The notes below the pieces were generated by a model. It saw nothing but the letters and a program-made list of their open reading frames with translations, was not told the origin of the DNA and ran no database searches. From JAHIJO01 sp964486075 (lineage in GTDB: Bacteria; Verrucomicrobiota; Kiritimatiellia; JAAZAB01), in contig CAZALU010000003.1 in the NCBI GenBank assembly GCA_964486075.1, positions 1 through 64,000 on the forward strand: DNA of 64,000 nucleotides, read 5' to 3'. The position numbers and the translations under genes were made by a program. Below are positions 53,299 through 62,231 of this stretch, piece by piece (within the stretch, counting starts at the first letter, position 1; every line of letters begins with the position of its first letter).

Positions 53299-54804
53299 CT
53301 ACGGCGCCGAGCGCGCTCCGCGCATGCCCATACGCAGGCCATAAACAAAAGTAGTGTTCCAGCCCGAGAACCGGTTTGCGATCTGCGCATAATAACCGTC
53401 TACATAATGAGATCCGCCGAACTCGCCGTTGCCGGGGGCCGAGTTTTTCACTTCGCCGCCCGACAGGCCCGGCCAATTCGTGACGTTGGCGTATCCATCC
53501 GAACTCAGGCGCCCATCACCATGCAAACCGGTGAATCCGGCATCACGCACGGTTGCCGTCCAATCGAACAGATTGCCCGATAGATCAAGCGCTCCATAAT
53601 ACCCCGCGCCCGATTCCTCCCGGCTGGAATTAGTTTTCGCATAACACCCGCAGCGGAACGGACCATCGGGCAAGCAATCGTTATAATTGCAGTTGCCCCG
53701 GTTGGGCGTCTCGGAAGCCGTGTTTGTGCCGCTGAGCCCCATGCTTGCCTCCAGGCTGGCATTGCCCCAGGCATATTCTCCGGCCACCGGCGGCAGGGGA
53801 CCGCGGCAGGCCTTCTCAAACTCCAGTTCCGTCATCGGGCGCAGGGCCGCCCAGTCCGCGTAGGCCGCCCCGTTCATCCAAGTCATATAATTGCAGGCGA
53901 CCCACTCCCCGTCATCGACCTCATCAAATATCTTGTTATTATTAATGTCGCAGCCGAAAACAACCGGGGCCGGCGGCGGCGGGACATTGGAGGGGCAGCG
54001 AATACCGTTCCGGTATACAACGCCGGCGTCATCCGACAACGCGAAACGATTCGTCACCAGGCTGGTTGCACGCGCGCTCTGCTGAGTGCGCGTCAGGGTG
54101 TTGAGGAAATCGCGGTACTGCCCTTGCGATATTTCCGTCTTCATCAGGTAGAACGCGGCATATCCGTTGGGAAAGGTATTGGAGACCACATTGGCAGACG
54201 GGATGGTTCCCCAATAGATCGTGAATTGATTCGTCGAGGAGATGTAGACCGGCTCATTAGGATCGGCTTGGGCGCGAAAACTGTCGCCTATAACGCCGTT
54301 AGTATTGCCGGCCCAGAAGGGGCCTTCCGGCACATAGACCATTTCGACGGCAAACACCTTGACGCGGGCACCCTGCCATCTTTGCACGCCGTCGGCGGCA
54401 AAGTCCCACGTCAAGCGTGCTCCCGTATTCGACACCGTGCCCGCGCCGGGCGCGGAGCGCTGGATAAAAGCGCCCGTTTTATCGGCCGGCACGATGATGT
54501 CAAGATCAGCACCGATGCCGTTGGTAAAGCCCGGCGGGTTAGTCCCGCTCACGGCCAGGGTGGCATGACTCCAGTTGCTCCCCGTGTCGGTGGAATATTT
54601 CACAAAAACCCAACAGGCGTCGCAATTCACCCCATCCCGCCACGAATTATCCCAGGCCAAGTCGAACTGAACCACCACTTTGCCGTCCACCGGCGCGCGC
54701 AGGATTGTGTTGGTCACCGCCACATTGTTTGCCGCAGCCGGAGCGGCCGCCAGCATTGGCATTATCGCGGCCAAGCCAAGCAATATCCTTTGTATTATGC
54801 TCAT
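53299..54804 (-). CDS. Secreted FGE/SUMF1-domain protein (copy 1)
   Basis: 501 aa, tandem paralog of the next gene, with the same layout: signal peptide (LLGLAAIMPMLAAAPAAA), N-terminal strand-rich domain, FGE-like domain (EMVYVPEGPFWAGNTNG, MKTEISQGQYRDFLN, PMTELEFEKACRG, YGALDLSGNLFDWT, ending MRGARSAP). Large stretches match the neighbour residue for residue, with divergence in the middle (about 235-285) and at the C-terminus. No C-terminal Cys pair is visible, arguing against sulfatase activation. Confidence 0.8.
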   Translation of the reverse strand: MSIIQRILLGLAAIMPMLAAAPAAANNVAVTNTILRAPVDGKVVVQFDLAWDNSWRDGVNCDACWVFVKYSTDTGSNWSHATLAVSGTNPPGFTNGIGADLDIIVPADKTGAFIQRSAPGAGTVSNTGARLTWDFAADGVQRWQGARVKVFAVEMVYVPEGPFWAGNTNGVIGDSFRAQADPNEPVYISSTNQFTIYWGTIPSANVVSNTFPNGYAAFYLMKTEISQGQYRDFLNTLTRTQQSARATSLVTNRFALSDDAGVVYRNGIRCPSNVPPPPAPVVFGCDINNNKIFDEVDDGEWVACNYMTWMNGAAYADWAALRPMTELEFEKACRGPLPPVAGEYAWGNASLEASMGLSGTNTASETPNRGNCNYNDCLPDGPFRCGCYAKTNSSREESGAGYYGALDLSGNLFDWTATVRDAGFTGLHGDGRLSSDGYANVTNWPGLSGGEVKNSAPGNGEFGGSHYVDGYYAQIANRFSGWNTTFVYGLRMGMRGARSAP

Positions 54805-54863
54805 TTTCTACACCCGCCCCAACGCTGTGCCTGACGGCTGGCGTTGCGTGGCGCTTTATAATT

Positions 54864-55586
54864 CTACTGATTCGCGTCTTGCGCCGGATCCGTAGATTTT
54901 TCAGGCCCCAGCTGCAGCATAACCGGCAATTCCGTGACCTGGTAACCGGTCGGCATGGCAAACACTGCATCATCGATCGCATCCCGGCTGATGCTTTGGA
55001 CCTCCAGGCGGCTGCGGCTGTTCCCGCCCTGACAGGCCGTCTCCGTTTCAGCGGCGATGAGCGCGCCCTTTAATTGGCCCAGGCTGTGCAGGCCCATGAC
55101 CTTGGCGCTGTTCATCGCAAATTCAAGGAACGGGGCCATCTCTTGCGTGTCCACATCCTCGGCCATCCAACAGGTCATACGCCTGGCGGCGGCGTCCTCG
55201 GGAACATCGCTGTATTCAAAGCACTGAAAGCCATTAATGTTTTGTGTTTTTCCGGTCTTCTGTAGCGAGGTTTTGTCGGATTTATCCGCCAAGGCCTTGC
55301 CGGCCATTGCCATAATCGCCTTCATCTGGGCCAGAGGCATGACCATTACCTGTTTCGTGGAATGGTTGATCATGTAAAATTTGCCGGCTTGCAAGTCAAT
55401 CAGCGAGGAGTGCGTTTGCGGCTTAAACTCCAGCTTGGCCTGCAACCCCTTGATGCTGATGGTCATGCTGATCGCCGCCGCCTTGTCGGAGTTAACATTG
55501 GACTCGATCTTCTGGACCACGGTCAAATCAGCCAGGGCCACACCCGTCGCCAGCATCAGGATTCCGCAAAGCGCTTGTCTGTTCAT
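54864..55586 (-). CDS. Exported DUF4412-like protein
   Basis: 240 aa, AGGAGG ribosome site, signal peptide (LCGILMLATGVALA). The pattern VVQKIES, ISIKGLQAKLEF, LIDLQAGKFYMINHSTKQVMVMPL and FQCFEYSDV fits DUF4412 proteins, periplasmic proteins of unknown role with a LolA/LppX-like look. Possibly lipid-binding (inference). It lies 60 nt upstream of the FGE pair and 30 nt downstream of cinA. Confidence 0.6.
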   Translation of the reverse strand: MNRQALCGILMLATGVALADLTVVQKIESNVNSDKAAAISMTISIKGLQAKLEFKPQTHSSLIDLQAGKFYMINHSTKQVMVMPLAQMKAIMAMAGKALADKSDKTSLQKTGKTQNINGFQCFEYSDVPEDAAARRMTCWMAEDVDTQEMAPFLEFAMNSAKVMGLHSLGQLKGALIAAETETACQGGNSRSRLEVQSISRDAIDDAVFAMPTGYQVTELPVMLQLGPEKSTDPAQDANQ

Positions 55587-55616
55587 GGTAATGCCTCCTA
55601 TAGTGCTTGTTTTTGT

Positions 55617-56879
55617 TCAGGTTGACTTCGTCGCTGGGCCGATCAGCTCAAGACGGAGCAAGTTCAAAGCCGTTTTCGCAGCCCGCTCTCGCACCAGTTC
55701 TCGCTCGCCCGGGAAAACAAAAAGCTCCGCCCGTGTTGCCGACCCTGGCGCGCCGCGGCGCGCCAGGGCGATCCAGACCGTCCCCACCGGCTTATCCGGC
55801 GTGCCGCCGTCCGGGCCGGCCACTCCGGTCAGCGCCAGGGCATAGTCCGCGCCGCTGCGCAGGCAGGCCTGTTCCGCCATGCGACCTGCAACCGCGGCGC
55901 TGACCGCGCCCTCACGGAGCATCATTTCCGCCGGCACATCCAAGGCCGCGCTCTTCAGGCTATTGGCATACGTGATCCATCCGCCGAGATAATACGCGCT
56001 GGCCCCGGGGGAGTCCGTCAGCAGTTTGCCCAGCAGCCCGGCAGTACAGCTTTCGGCAGTTGCCAGCGTCTGTTTGCGCTCCCGCAACAGCCGCCCGACA
56101 ACTTCCGCCAGGCTCGTCTCCCCCTCTCCATAGACCATGTTGCCCAGGCGGCGCCGGATCTCCGCGGAGGTTGCCTCCAGCGCCATCCGTGCCTCCGCCG
56201 ACGTCGGAAATTCGCTGCGCTCCCGCACCGAGACCACGCCACCCGCAACCGTGGTTCCCACCATGGGATTCCGGGCACGCTCCATCAGTTCACCCAGCTG
56301 CTCGCCGACCTGCGATTCGCCAAGACCAAACGTGTGCAGGATTCCCGTCAGGATCACCCGCCCGGTTTGCCCGGTCAGCAGCGGCGCCACATGCCGATCG
56401 AACATGACTTTCATTTCAAAGGGCACCCCCGGCATGGCAATGACGATAGCCCGATCCTGGCGTAACTTCAAGCCCGGTGCGGTGCCACAAGGGTTGTCGA
56501 GACAGACCGCGCCAAGCGGACACAACGCCTGCGTGCGGTTGCTGGGAGTCATCGGACGTTGCCGCGCCTTGAAAAAAGACTGGATGGCTTCCAGGGCTGC
56601 GGCGTTGATTACCAGCGAAGTGCCCAGCACATCCGCCAGTGCCTGGCGCGTAAGGTCGTCGGCAGTCGGCCCCAGCCCGCCGGTCAGGATGACCAGTTCC
56701 ACCTCTGCAGCGGCCAGCCGAACCGCCTGCGCAATGGCTGCGCGATCATCGGGAACCGTCAAGTGCCGCAGCGTGATAACCCCCTGCTCCACCAGTCGAG
56801 CACTCAGCCAGGCCGCGTTAGTGTCCAGCGTTTGACCCAGAGTCAGCTCATCGCCGATTGAGATAATAATCGATTGCAT
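55617..56879 (-). CDS. cinA: CinA-family nicotinamide-nucleotide amidohydrolase
   Basis: 420 aa. The N-terminal MoaB/MogA-like (COG1058) domain has IISIGDELTLGQTLDTNAAWLS and LVILTGGLGPTADDLTR. The C-terminal PncC domain (about 255-415) has TLATAESCTAGLLGKLLTDSPGAS, WITYANSLK and ALTGVAGPDGGTPDKPVG. It deamidates NMN in pyridine-nucleotide recycling. The start is the ATG at 56879; TTG codons lie further upstream and no ribosome site is clear. Confidence 0.95.
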   Translation of the reverse strand: MQSIIISIGDELTLGQTLDTNAAWLSARLVEQGVITLRHLTVPDDRAAIAQAVRLAAAEVELVILTGGLGPTADDLTRQALADVLGTSLVINAAALEAIQSFFKARQRPMTPSNRTQALCPLGAVCLDNPCGTAPGLKLRQDRAIVIAMPGVPFEMKVMFDRHVAPLLTGQTGRVILTGILHTFGLGESQVGEQLGELMERARNPMVGTTVAGGVVSVRERSEFPTSAEARMALEATSAEIRRRLGNMVYGEGETSLAEVVGRLLRERKQTLATAESCTAGLLGKLLTDSPGASAYYLGGWITYANSLKSAALDVPAEMMLREGAVSAAVAGRMAEQACLRSGADYALALTGVAGPDGGTPDKPVGTVWIALARRGAPGSATRAELFVFPGERELVRERAAKTALNLLRLELIGPATKST

Positions 56880-57305
56880 AATAAACAACAATCGTTGGAT
56901 GCTTCCACGAATGATTTCAGATTAAATTAGGCCCCTGCGCGTAGCGCGATCGGGCCAACTTTTACTGTAGCCGACAGATAATGTCGGTCTTCGTTCCCCA
57001 AGACCGCAACCAGTCCCGAACTCTCGGAGAGTCGGGACGGCTACAAAAGATCATCAGCCATAGGCAGACCCGCCTCTGGAGGGAAATTCCTAAACATGAA
57101 TTTAGCCCTGCTATGGCAGCTCTCCGCCGTTGGCTCAGCGATTCGGCATTCAATAGCAAAGACGAAACAGCGTCAAGCAGGTAAATATGTTTTTTAAGGA
57201 TGGGTCAGGACTGGGGCATATTCAAGGAATATCATTATTTGCAAGCCATCCTGCTGCAGAAACCGGCTGTCAAAGCGATTGACGTTGAAAAAAGGGAGCG
57301 TTACT
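56880..57305. other. cinA-panC divergent gap with nested hairpin
   Basis: 426 nt with no gene that I trust. It contains the repeat at 56966-57045, then AT-rich sequence and short frames without conserved features. GGGAG at 57288-57299 serves the short frame at 57306. Confidence 0.5.
56966..57045. repeat. Nested hairpin repeat bounded by TGTAGCC/GGCTACA
   Basis: TGTAGCC (56966-56972) and GGCTACA (57039-57045) enclose CCGACA/TGTCGG (56971-56987) and GTCCCGA/TCGGGAC (57013-57038). Same architecture as 41282-41343 with different inner arms. Confidence 0.75.
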
Positions 57306-57377
57306 ATGCAAACCCTGCTATTGCAAAACGGCAAAGCGGACATTGGCATAGCAGTGCAAGGGAAGTATCGGAGTTAG
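57306..57377 (+). CDS. 23-codon frame upstream of panC (leader peptide or gene remnant)
   Basis: ATG after GGGAG at 7 nt spacing, encoding 23 residues beginning MQTLLLQNGKADIGIAV and stopping 8 nt before the panC ATG. Either a leader that couples to panC or the 5' debris of a larger gene, since the opening resembles N-termini of some carbohydrate-active proteins (weak). Too short to decide. Confidence 0.35.
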   Translation: MQTLLLQNGKADIGIAVQGKYRS

Positions 57378-57385
57378 AGCTTTCG

Positions 57386-58327
57386 ATGCAAATAATCACT
57401 TTACCAGAAATCATGCAGGCCATGGCCCTTGATTTGCGCCGGGCCGAACGCCCCATCGGACTGGTGCCCACCATGGGCTTTCTGCATGCCGGACACCTCT
57501 CGCTGGTCAAACTGACCCGCCAGACACTTGCCTTGAAGCGCACCGCCTCCATCCCCGCCAAAGGCTTGCTGTCGGCAGTCAAGATAAAGCAAGGCAAGCC
57601 CTTAATAGTGCTCAGCCTGTTTGTTAATCCAACTCAGTTCGGACCCAACGAGGATTTCACAAAATATCCCCGGAACTTCGAGCAGGATTGCCGGCTTTGC
57701 GAACAAGTCGGGGTGGACATTGTTTTTCATCCTTCCCCGGAATCAATGTATTCGGACAATCCCACGGTAATTGTGGATGAAACCACCCTGGCCGGGGGAT
57801 TGTGCGGAGCAGCGCGCCCGGGCCATTTCCGGGGCGTGCTGACCGTGGTGGCCAAGCTCTTCAACCTGACCCTGCCGGACGTCGCCGTCTTCGGCCAGAA
57901 AGACGCCCAGCAAGTGCGCTTGATCCGCCAAATGGCGCGCGACCTGAACTTCCCCGTGCGCATCATCTCCGCCCCGATCATGCGCGAACCGGGAGGCCTG
58001 GCCCTAAGCTCGCGCAACACCTATCTATCGCCTGCCGAACGCCAGGACGCGCTCTGCCTGGTACGGTCCCTGCAGTTGGCCCGCAGACTATACCGCGCAG
58101 GTGAACGCGAAACCGAAAAAATCATGGCGGCCATGACACAGGTGATACAAGTCGTGCCGACGGCAACCATCGACTACATCCAGGCGGTGGATGACGCCAC
58201 CTTACAGCCGGTCAGCAGGCTGGATAACGCCATTTTGATCGCCCTGGCCGTGCGCATCGGAAAAACCCGCCTGATCGACAACCTGATGCTCCCGGATGAC
58301 CGGCTGTGCAATCTGCCGGGTAAATAA
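57386..58327 (+). CDS. panC: Pantothenate synthetase
   Basis: 313 aa, slightly long. It condenses pantoate with beta-alanine using ATP. HxGH is at 34-37 (MGFLHAGHLSL); further landmarks are LFVNPTQFGPNEDFTKYPR, GHFRGVLTVVAKLFNL, VFGQKDAQQ and LALSSRNTYLSP (KMSKS-like). Residues about 47-70 are an extra ~24-residue insert between the HxGH helix and the next strand. The ATG at 57386 gives the normal N-terminus; upstream in-frame codons are not conserved. Convergent with atpG, 46 nt apart. Confidence 0.95.
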   Translation: MQIITLPEIMQAMALDLRRAERPIGLVPTMGFLHAGHLSLVKLTRQTLALKRTASIPAKGLLSAVKIKQGKPLIVLSLFVNPTQFGPNEDFTKYPRNFEQDCRLCEQVGVDIVFHPSPESMYSDNPTVIVDETTLAGGLCGAARPGHFRGVLTVVAKLFNLTLPDVAVFGQKDAQQVRLIRQMARDLNFPVRIISAPIMREPGGLALSSRNTYLSPAERQDALCLVRSLQLARRLYRAGERETEKIMAAMTQVIQVVPTATIDYIQAVDDATLQPVSRLDNAILIALAVRIGKTRLIDNLMLPDDRLCNLPGK

Positions 58328-58373
58328 TCAGCAGCACGATCTACACCGCCTGCGTAATGAATTATTGCTCTGT

Positions 58374-59261
58374 TTACTTTTCCGTCAGAGATTCATAGCC
58401 GGAGATGACATCGAACAGTTCCTCGTCAATCGAGCTCTGGCGCAGACGGTGGAATGAATCGTGGAGATTCTCCAACAATTCGTCGATGTTCTTATCGGCA
58501 CGTTCCATCGCCGCCAGGCGGCTCGCGTTTTCGCTCGCCAGGGATTCGGCGCAGGCCCGAAAAAGCGAGATAAAAAGATACCCGCGGATGAGTGCGCGCA
58601 GGGTCGCGGCGCCGGTGCCCATAACCTCGGGCAAGTGCCCGGTCGGCCAGCCGACCCTGGCCAGGCCTAGTTGCCATTCCGCGTCGAGCGGTAACAATCG
58701 ATGGCTGACCGGCTGGTAGATCGCCCCTGACTGCGGGCGATTATAAAAGACGTAAACACGCACATACTCGCCTTTTGCCAGATGCGCTTCGCTTGCAATC
58801 TGAATCTGTCCAACCAGCGGGGCAATGGCCTTAACGGAATTAGGAACGGCAAAAAGACCCAGCAAAGGCAACCCGGCGTCCGCCAAGCGCGCCTGAACAC
58901 GTTCACCGACGGCCCACACTTGGGGTTTGCCGGGCAGCGCCCCGAGCGTCTTAATCGTATAATCGGCGATCACGTCATTGAACTGACCCACCAATCCCTG
59001 GTCGGACCCAAAGACAATGGCGCCGATCGGATCCGAATCGGCTTTTGCTTGCCTTTCCATTTTTAAGGTCGTCGGCGCCCTTCCCCGGAAGCAGGCACTC
59101 AACCCCAGTTCCACGGTCCGGTAGTAATCCGTTAACGCGCGCACCGATCGCTCGTATTGTCCGATGCTGGATGCAGCCAAGGCTTTCATCGTACGGACAA
59201 CGGATTGGAGATCTTCGGCGCTTGTAATCTTACGCTGCAGGCTGACCGTGGTGTCGCTCAT
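58374..59261 (-). CDS. atpG: N-type F-ATPase gamma subunit
   Basis: 295 aa central stalk. N-terminal coiled helix (VSLQRKITSAEDLQSVVRTMKALAASSI) and C-terminal helix (LFRACAESLASENASRLAAMERADKNIDELL) are the gamma signatures, with a Rossmann-like middle domain containing GSDQGLVGQFND. Its ATG overlaps the alpha stop (ATGA). Last gene of the operon, as in N-ATPases, which lack a delta gene. Confidence 0.93.
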   Translation of the reverse strand: MSDTTVSLQRKITSAEDLQSVVRTMKALAASSIGQYERSVRALTDYYRTVELGLSACFRGRAPTTLKMERQAKADSDPIGAIVFGSDQGLVGQFNDVIADYTIKTLGALPGKPQVWAVGERVQARLADAGLPLLGLFAVPNSVKAIAPLVGQIQIASEAHLAKGEYVRVYVFYNRPQSGAIYQPVSHRLLPLDAEWQLGLARVGWPTGHLPEVMGTGAATLRALIRGYLFISLFRACAESLASENASRLAAMERADKNIDELLENLHDSFHRLRQSSIDEELFDVISGYESLTEK

Positions 59262-60865
59262 GGCTGCACCGTGGGCGGCGGTGTCTCCTTGGACTCGGAT
59301 TGCGCCTTATCTTTAGCAGTTGGCTTGGCTGCCGGCTGCGGTTGGAAAGGCTTGAGTGCTTGGCGGGCGATTTCGATGATCGCCTTACGATCCGCGTCGC
59401 TCAGTTTGGCGGCCGTCTCGAATCGTTCGCACACCTCCGCGGAGAGTGTCGCCGCAGCCGCCTGCACAGCTTGCTCGGCATTCGTCATCTGCTCAAGGGG
59501 CACCGGGTCGAAAAGCTTCTCGGTCAAGGCCAGCAGGATTGTGATTTGAGCGGGCACGGCCACCGGGGCAAACTCCGGCTGCTTGAGGCAGGCACGGATG
59601 CGCCGCCCGTGCGCAATGACTTGGCGGGTGTCTTCATCCAAACGGGCGCCGAATCGGGCAAAGGTTTCGAGTTCCTCGAACTGCGCGTAGGCGAGTTTGA
59701 GGTCGCCCGCCACCGCGCGGTAAGTGGCCAGTTGCGCCTTGCTGCCGACACGTGAAACGGACTTGGCGACATCGACCGCAGGCAGCACGCCCAATTCGAA
59801 GAGCGATGGCGAGAGGTATATCTGTCCATCAGTAATGGAAATAAGGTTGGTCGGAATATAGGCGGAAATATTCTGCGCTTCGGTCTCGATGATCGGCAGG
59901 GCGGTGAGCGAACCGCCTCCACGCTCGTGATTTAGATGCGTGGCCCGTTCGAGCAAGCGCGAATGAATATAAAAAATGTCGCCAGGGAAAGCTTCACGAC
60001 CGGGTGGACGTCGCAGTAGCAGGGAAAGCTCGCGATAAGCGCGGGCATGCTGCGTTAGATCGTCATAGACGATCAGCACGTCGCGACCGGCTTCCATAAA
60101 ATACTCCGCGATACTGGTAGCGGCGTAAGGAGCGATATAGGCCAGACCGGGCGGGTCGTTGCCCTCGGTCACGACCACGACGGTGTACTCCATCGCGCCC
60201 TTCTCCCGCAAAACGGCCACCGCCTGCGCCACGGCGGAAGCGCGTTGGCCAATGGCACAATAGACGCACACGACATTCTTGCCCCGCTGATTGAGGATGG
60301 TGTCGATCGCAACGGCGGTTTTACCCGTCTGCCGGTCACCCAGAATCAACTCGCGCTGGCCGCGGCCGATGGGAATGAGCGCGTCAATAACTTTGAGTCC
60401 GGTTTGGAGCGGCACGCTGACCGGCGCGCGGGCCATGATGGGTTCAGCAGGGCGTTCGGTGGGCAGGCGCTCGCCGGTGGCCACTGGCCCGTTGCCATCG
60501 AGTGGCCGACCGAGCGGATCGATCACACGTCCCAGCAATCCGTTGCCCACGGCCACGTCCATGACCCGGCCCGTACGCTGGACCTCGTCGCCTGCCCGCA
60601 GATGCCAGTAGTCGCCGAGCAGTACAACACCAATTTCATCCTCATCCACGTTGAAAGCGATGCCATACACGCCGCCCGGAAACTTCACCAACTCCTCAAA
60701 GCCCACGCCAGGCAGACCCGACACCTTGGCGATGCCGGTGGCGACACTGGCGATCGTGCCCACTTCTCGCAACGTCAGTTGCGGAGAGAAGTCTCCCCGC
60801 ACCCGGCCTATTCCAGCAAACGTGCGGTCAAAAATGTTCTGCAAACCTTCGGGCGCAGTGGCCAT
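59258..60865 (-). CDS. atpA: N-type F-ATPase alpha subunit
   Basis: 535 aa. Walker A GDRQTGKT at 176-183, followed by the alpha-type IDTILNQ, and VVVVTEGNDPPGLAYIAPYAATSIAEYFM. The C-terminal end is extended by about 30 Lys/Pro/Ala/Glu-rich residues. The start is taken at 60865, with GGAG 9 nt upstream; an ATG five codons earlier has no ribosome site. Separated from atpF by a 187-nt gap carrying an inverted repeat. Confidence 0.95.
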   Translation of the reverse strand: MATAPEGLQNIFDRTFAGIGRVRGDFSPQLTLREVGTIASVATGIAKVSGLPGVGFEELVKFPGGVYGIAFNVDEDEIGVVLLGDYWHLRAGDEVQRTGRVMDVAVGNGLLGRVIDPLGRPLDGNGPVATGERLPTERPAEPIMARAPVSVPLQTGLKVIDALIPIGRGQRELILGDRQTGKTAVAIDTILNQRGKNVVCVYCAIGQRASAVAQAVAVLREKGAMEYTVVVVTEGNDPPGLAYIAPYAATSIAEYFMEAGRDVLIVYDDLTQHARAYRELSLLLRRPPGREAFPGDIFYIHSRLLERATHLNHERGGGSLTALPIIETEAQNISAYIPTNLISITDGQIYLSPSLFELGVLPAVDVAKSVSRVGSKAQLATYRAVAGDLKLAYAQFEELETFARFGARLDEDTRQVIAHGRRIRACLKQPEFAPVAVPAQITILLALTEKLFDPVPLEQMTNAEQAVQAAAATLSAEVCERFETAAKLSDADRKAIIEIARQALKPFQPQPAAKPTAKDKAQSESKETPPPTVQP

Positions 60866-60933
60866 TTTATCATGCTCCATAAAATCGGTATTCTAGCAAC
60901 CGGCACGGGCGTAATCAATACCATAGTTGGGCA

Positions 60934-61034
60934 TGGTTCAAAAAAGGGGTTACACCTTTTGTCGTCCCGTGCGACATACGCGTGATGAACCAATCCGGCT
61001 AAAGTGTTACCCAAGACGGACATCTTTTGAACCA
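60934..61034. repeat. 101-bp element with 10-bp terminal inverted repeats between atpF and atpA
   Basis: TGGTTCAAAA (60934-60943) and its exact inverted copy TTTTGAACCA (61025-61034) bound a segment that also contains the near-inverted pair GGGTTACACC/AGTGTTACCC. Possibly a small MITE-like insertion or a processing/attenuation hairpin. Confidence 0.45.
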
Positions 61035-61052
61035 GACCGAATTGCAATTTCG

Positions 61053-61946
61053 CTAGGGCGTCGCACTCGTCTCGGCTTCAATTTTTGATTCGGTCTTGAC
61101 GTCCGGTGTCTTGGCTTTTGGTTCGGGTTTAGCATGAAATTTCAGCAGTTCCTCAACGCCCTTTTCCAACGACACGAGGTAATCAGCGATGCTCCAGGCC
61201 ACCTTTTGTCCATTCGTGGTGAGTTCGATCCCGCTGATCAGTTCTGGCGCGGTCTTGAACCGGACGCGAATGCCTGCCCTGCTTGCCTCGCCGCAGTCTG
61301 AGGGCGAAGGCGGGAGCTGAGTCGCAGGGTAACCCGAGAAGGTTTCGTTAAGCGCCTTTTGTATCGCAGCGCGTTGCTCAGACGGCAGCTCAAACGCGCT
61401 GCGCACGAGCGCGGGATCAGGCGCGGCCTTAAGGGCCTTGACGAGTTCTTCTTTCGCCTGTCCGTCCATCCCCCGCAAGCGGCGAATGAATACCTGGCTC
61501 AGGCACTCTTCCAGACTCGTCGTGGCGAGATCCATCAGCGTCTTGCGCGCGATGGCAAACACTTCCTGCTGGGTCCGGCGACTGATGGCTTGCTTCAGGT
61601 TATGGGCGTCGTTGCTCAGCGTTTCCATGCGCTTCGCGCTCAAGGCGTCGGCCGCCTGGCGCGCTGCGTCCAGGAGTCGCTGCCTTTCAATTTTCGCTGC
61701 GTCGGTCGCCTGGGTCAAGAGAGCGGCGCGCTGCCGGTCAAACTCCTCGTTCTTATGCTGGAACTCATCACGTTCCTTTTGAGCTTCGGCTTTTTTCAGA
61801 TCTGCATCCGCAAGTTCCGCGGCGATCCGCTGCTCTCGTTTATCGATGGCGTGGAGAATGGGCTTGTAAAGAAAGCGCTGCATCAACCACACCAGGATCA
61901 GAAAGTTGAGCGCCTGCGCGCCGATAGTGAACCAATCTATAAGCAT
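61053..61946 (-). CDS. atpF: N-type F-ATPase b subunit
   Basis: 297 aa, long as in N-ATPases. One N-terminal helix (IGAQALNFLILVWLMQRFLY) then an extended charged coiled coil (about 30-170), and a C-terminal delta-like portion with ALNETFSGYPATQLPP and VAWSIADYLVSLEKGVEELL. The long C-terminus probably replaces the missing delta subunit as stator link. Starts 3 nt after atpE. Confidence 0.93.
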   Translation of the reverse strand: MLIDWFTIGAQALNFLILVWLMQRFLYKPILHAIDKREQRIAAELADADLKKAEAQKERDEFQHKNEEFDRQRAALLTQATDAAKIERQRLLDAARQAADALSAKRMETLSNDAHNLKQAISRRTQQEVFAIARKTLMDLATTSLEECLSQVFIRRLRGMDGQAKEELVKALKAAPDPALVRSAFELPSEQRAAIQKALNETFSGYPATQLPPSPSDCGEASRAGIRVRFKTAPELISGIELTTNGQKVAWSIADYLVSLEKGVEELLKFHAKPEPKAKTPDVKTESKIEAETSATP

Positions 61947-61949
61947 GGG

Positions 61950-62231
61950 TTACTTTCCCGCGGTTTGGGCGATAACGTGGTTCCAGAACGGGTTGGCGAA
62001 AATGAGGATCATCGAGACCACAAAGCAGTAAATGGCCGTGGACTCAATCATCGCCAGGCCGACAAAAAGGGTCCGGGTGATGGTGGCGGAGGCATCGGGC
62101 TGCTGCGCCAGCGAATTCAGCGCCGTTGCAACCGCCCGTCCTTCGCCCAGCGCCGGCGCCATACACCCCACGCCCGTCGTGATACCGGCAGTGACGATTG
62201 ATGCCGCTGCGATAATGGTCATGCTATCCAT
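61950..62231 (-). CDS. atpE: N-type F-ATPase c subunit, Na+-binding type
   Basis: 93-aa hairpin of two helices. Helix 1 carries Glu30 in PALGEGRA at the position of the Na+ ligand Gln32 of Ilyobacter; helix 2 carries Glu63-Ser64-Thr65 and Tyr68 (MIESTAIY), the Na+ coordination set. This predicts a Na+-translocating ring. GGGAG precedes the ATG. The first 13 nt overlap atpB. Confidence 0.95.
   Translation of the reverse strand: MDSMTIIAAASIVTAGITTGVGCMAPALGEGRAVATALNSLAQQPDASATITRTLFVGLAMIESTAIYCFVVSMILIFANPFWNHVIAQTAGK

Noticed and set aside
51778..54804. FGE-domain genes as variable proteins of a diversity-generating retroelement.
   Set aside because: No reverse transcriptase, template repeat or adenine-biased variable region can be seen in the window.
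56981..57184. Short + strand frames before panC.
   Set aside because: They run through the nested hairpin repeat, have no conserved motifs and overlap each other in different frames.
60808..61047. A 79-codon minus-strand frame between atpF and atpA as a small ATPase gene.
   Set aside because: It runs into atpA's start in another frame, has no membrane or known ATPase features and coincides with the inverted-repeat element.
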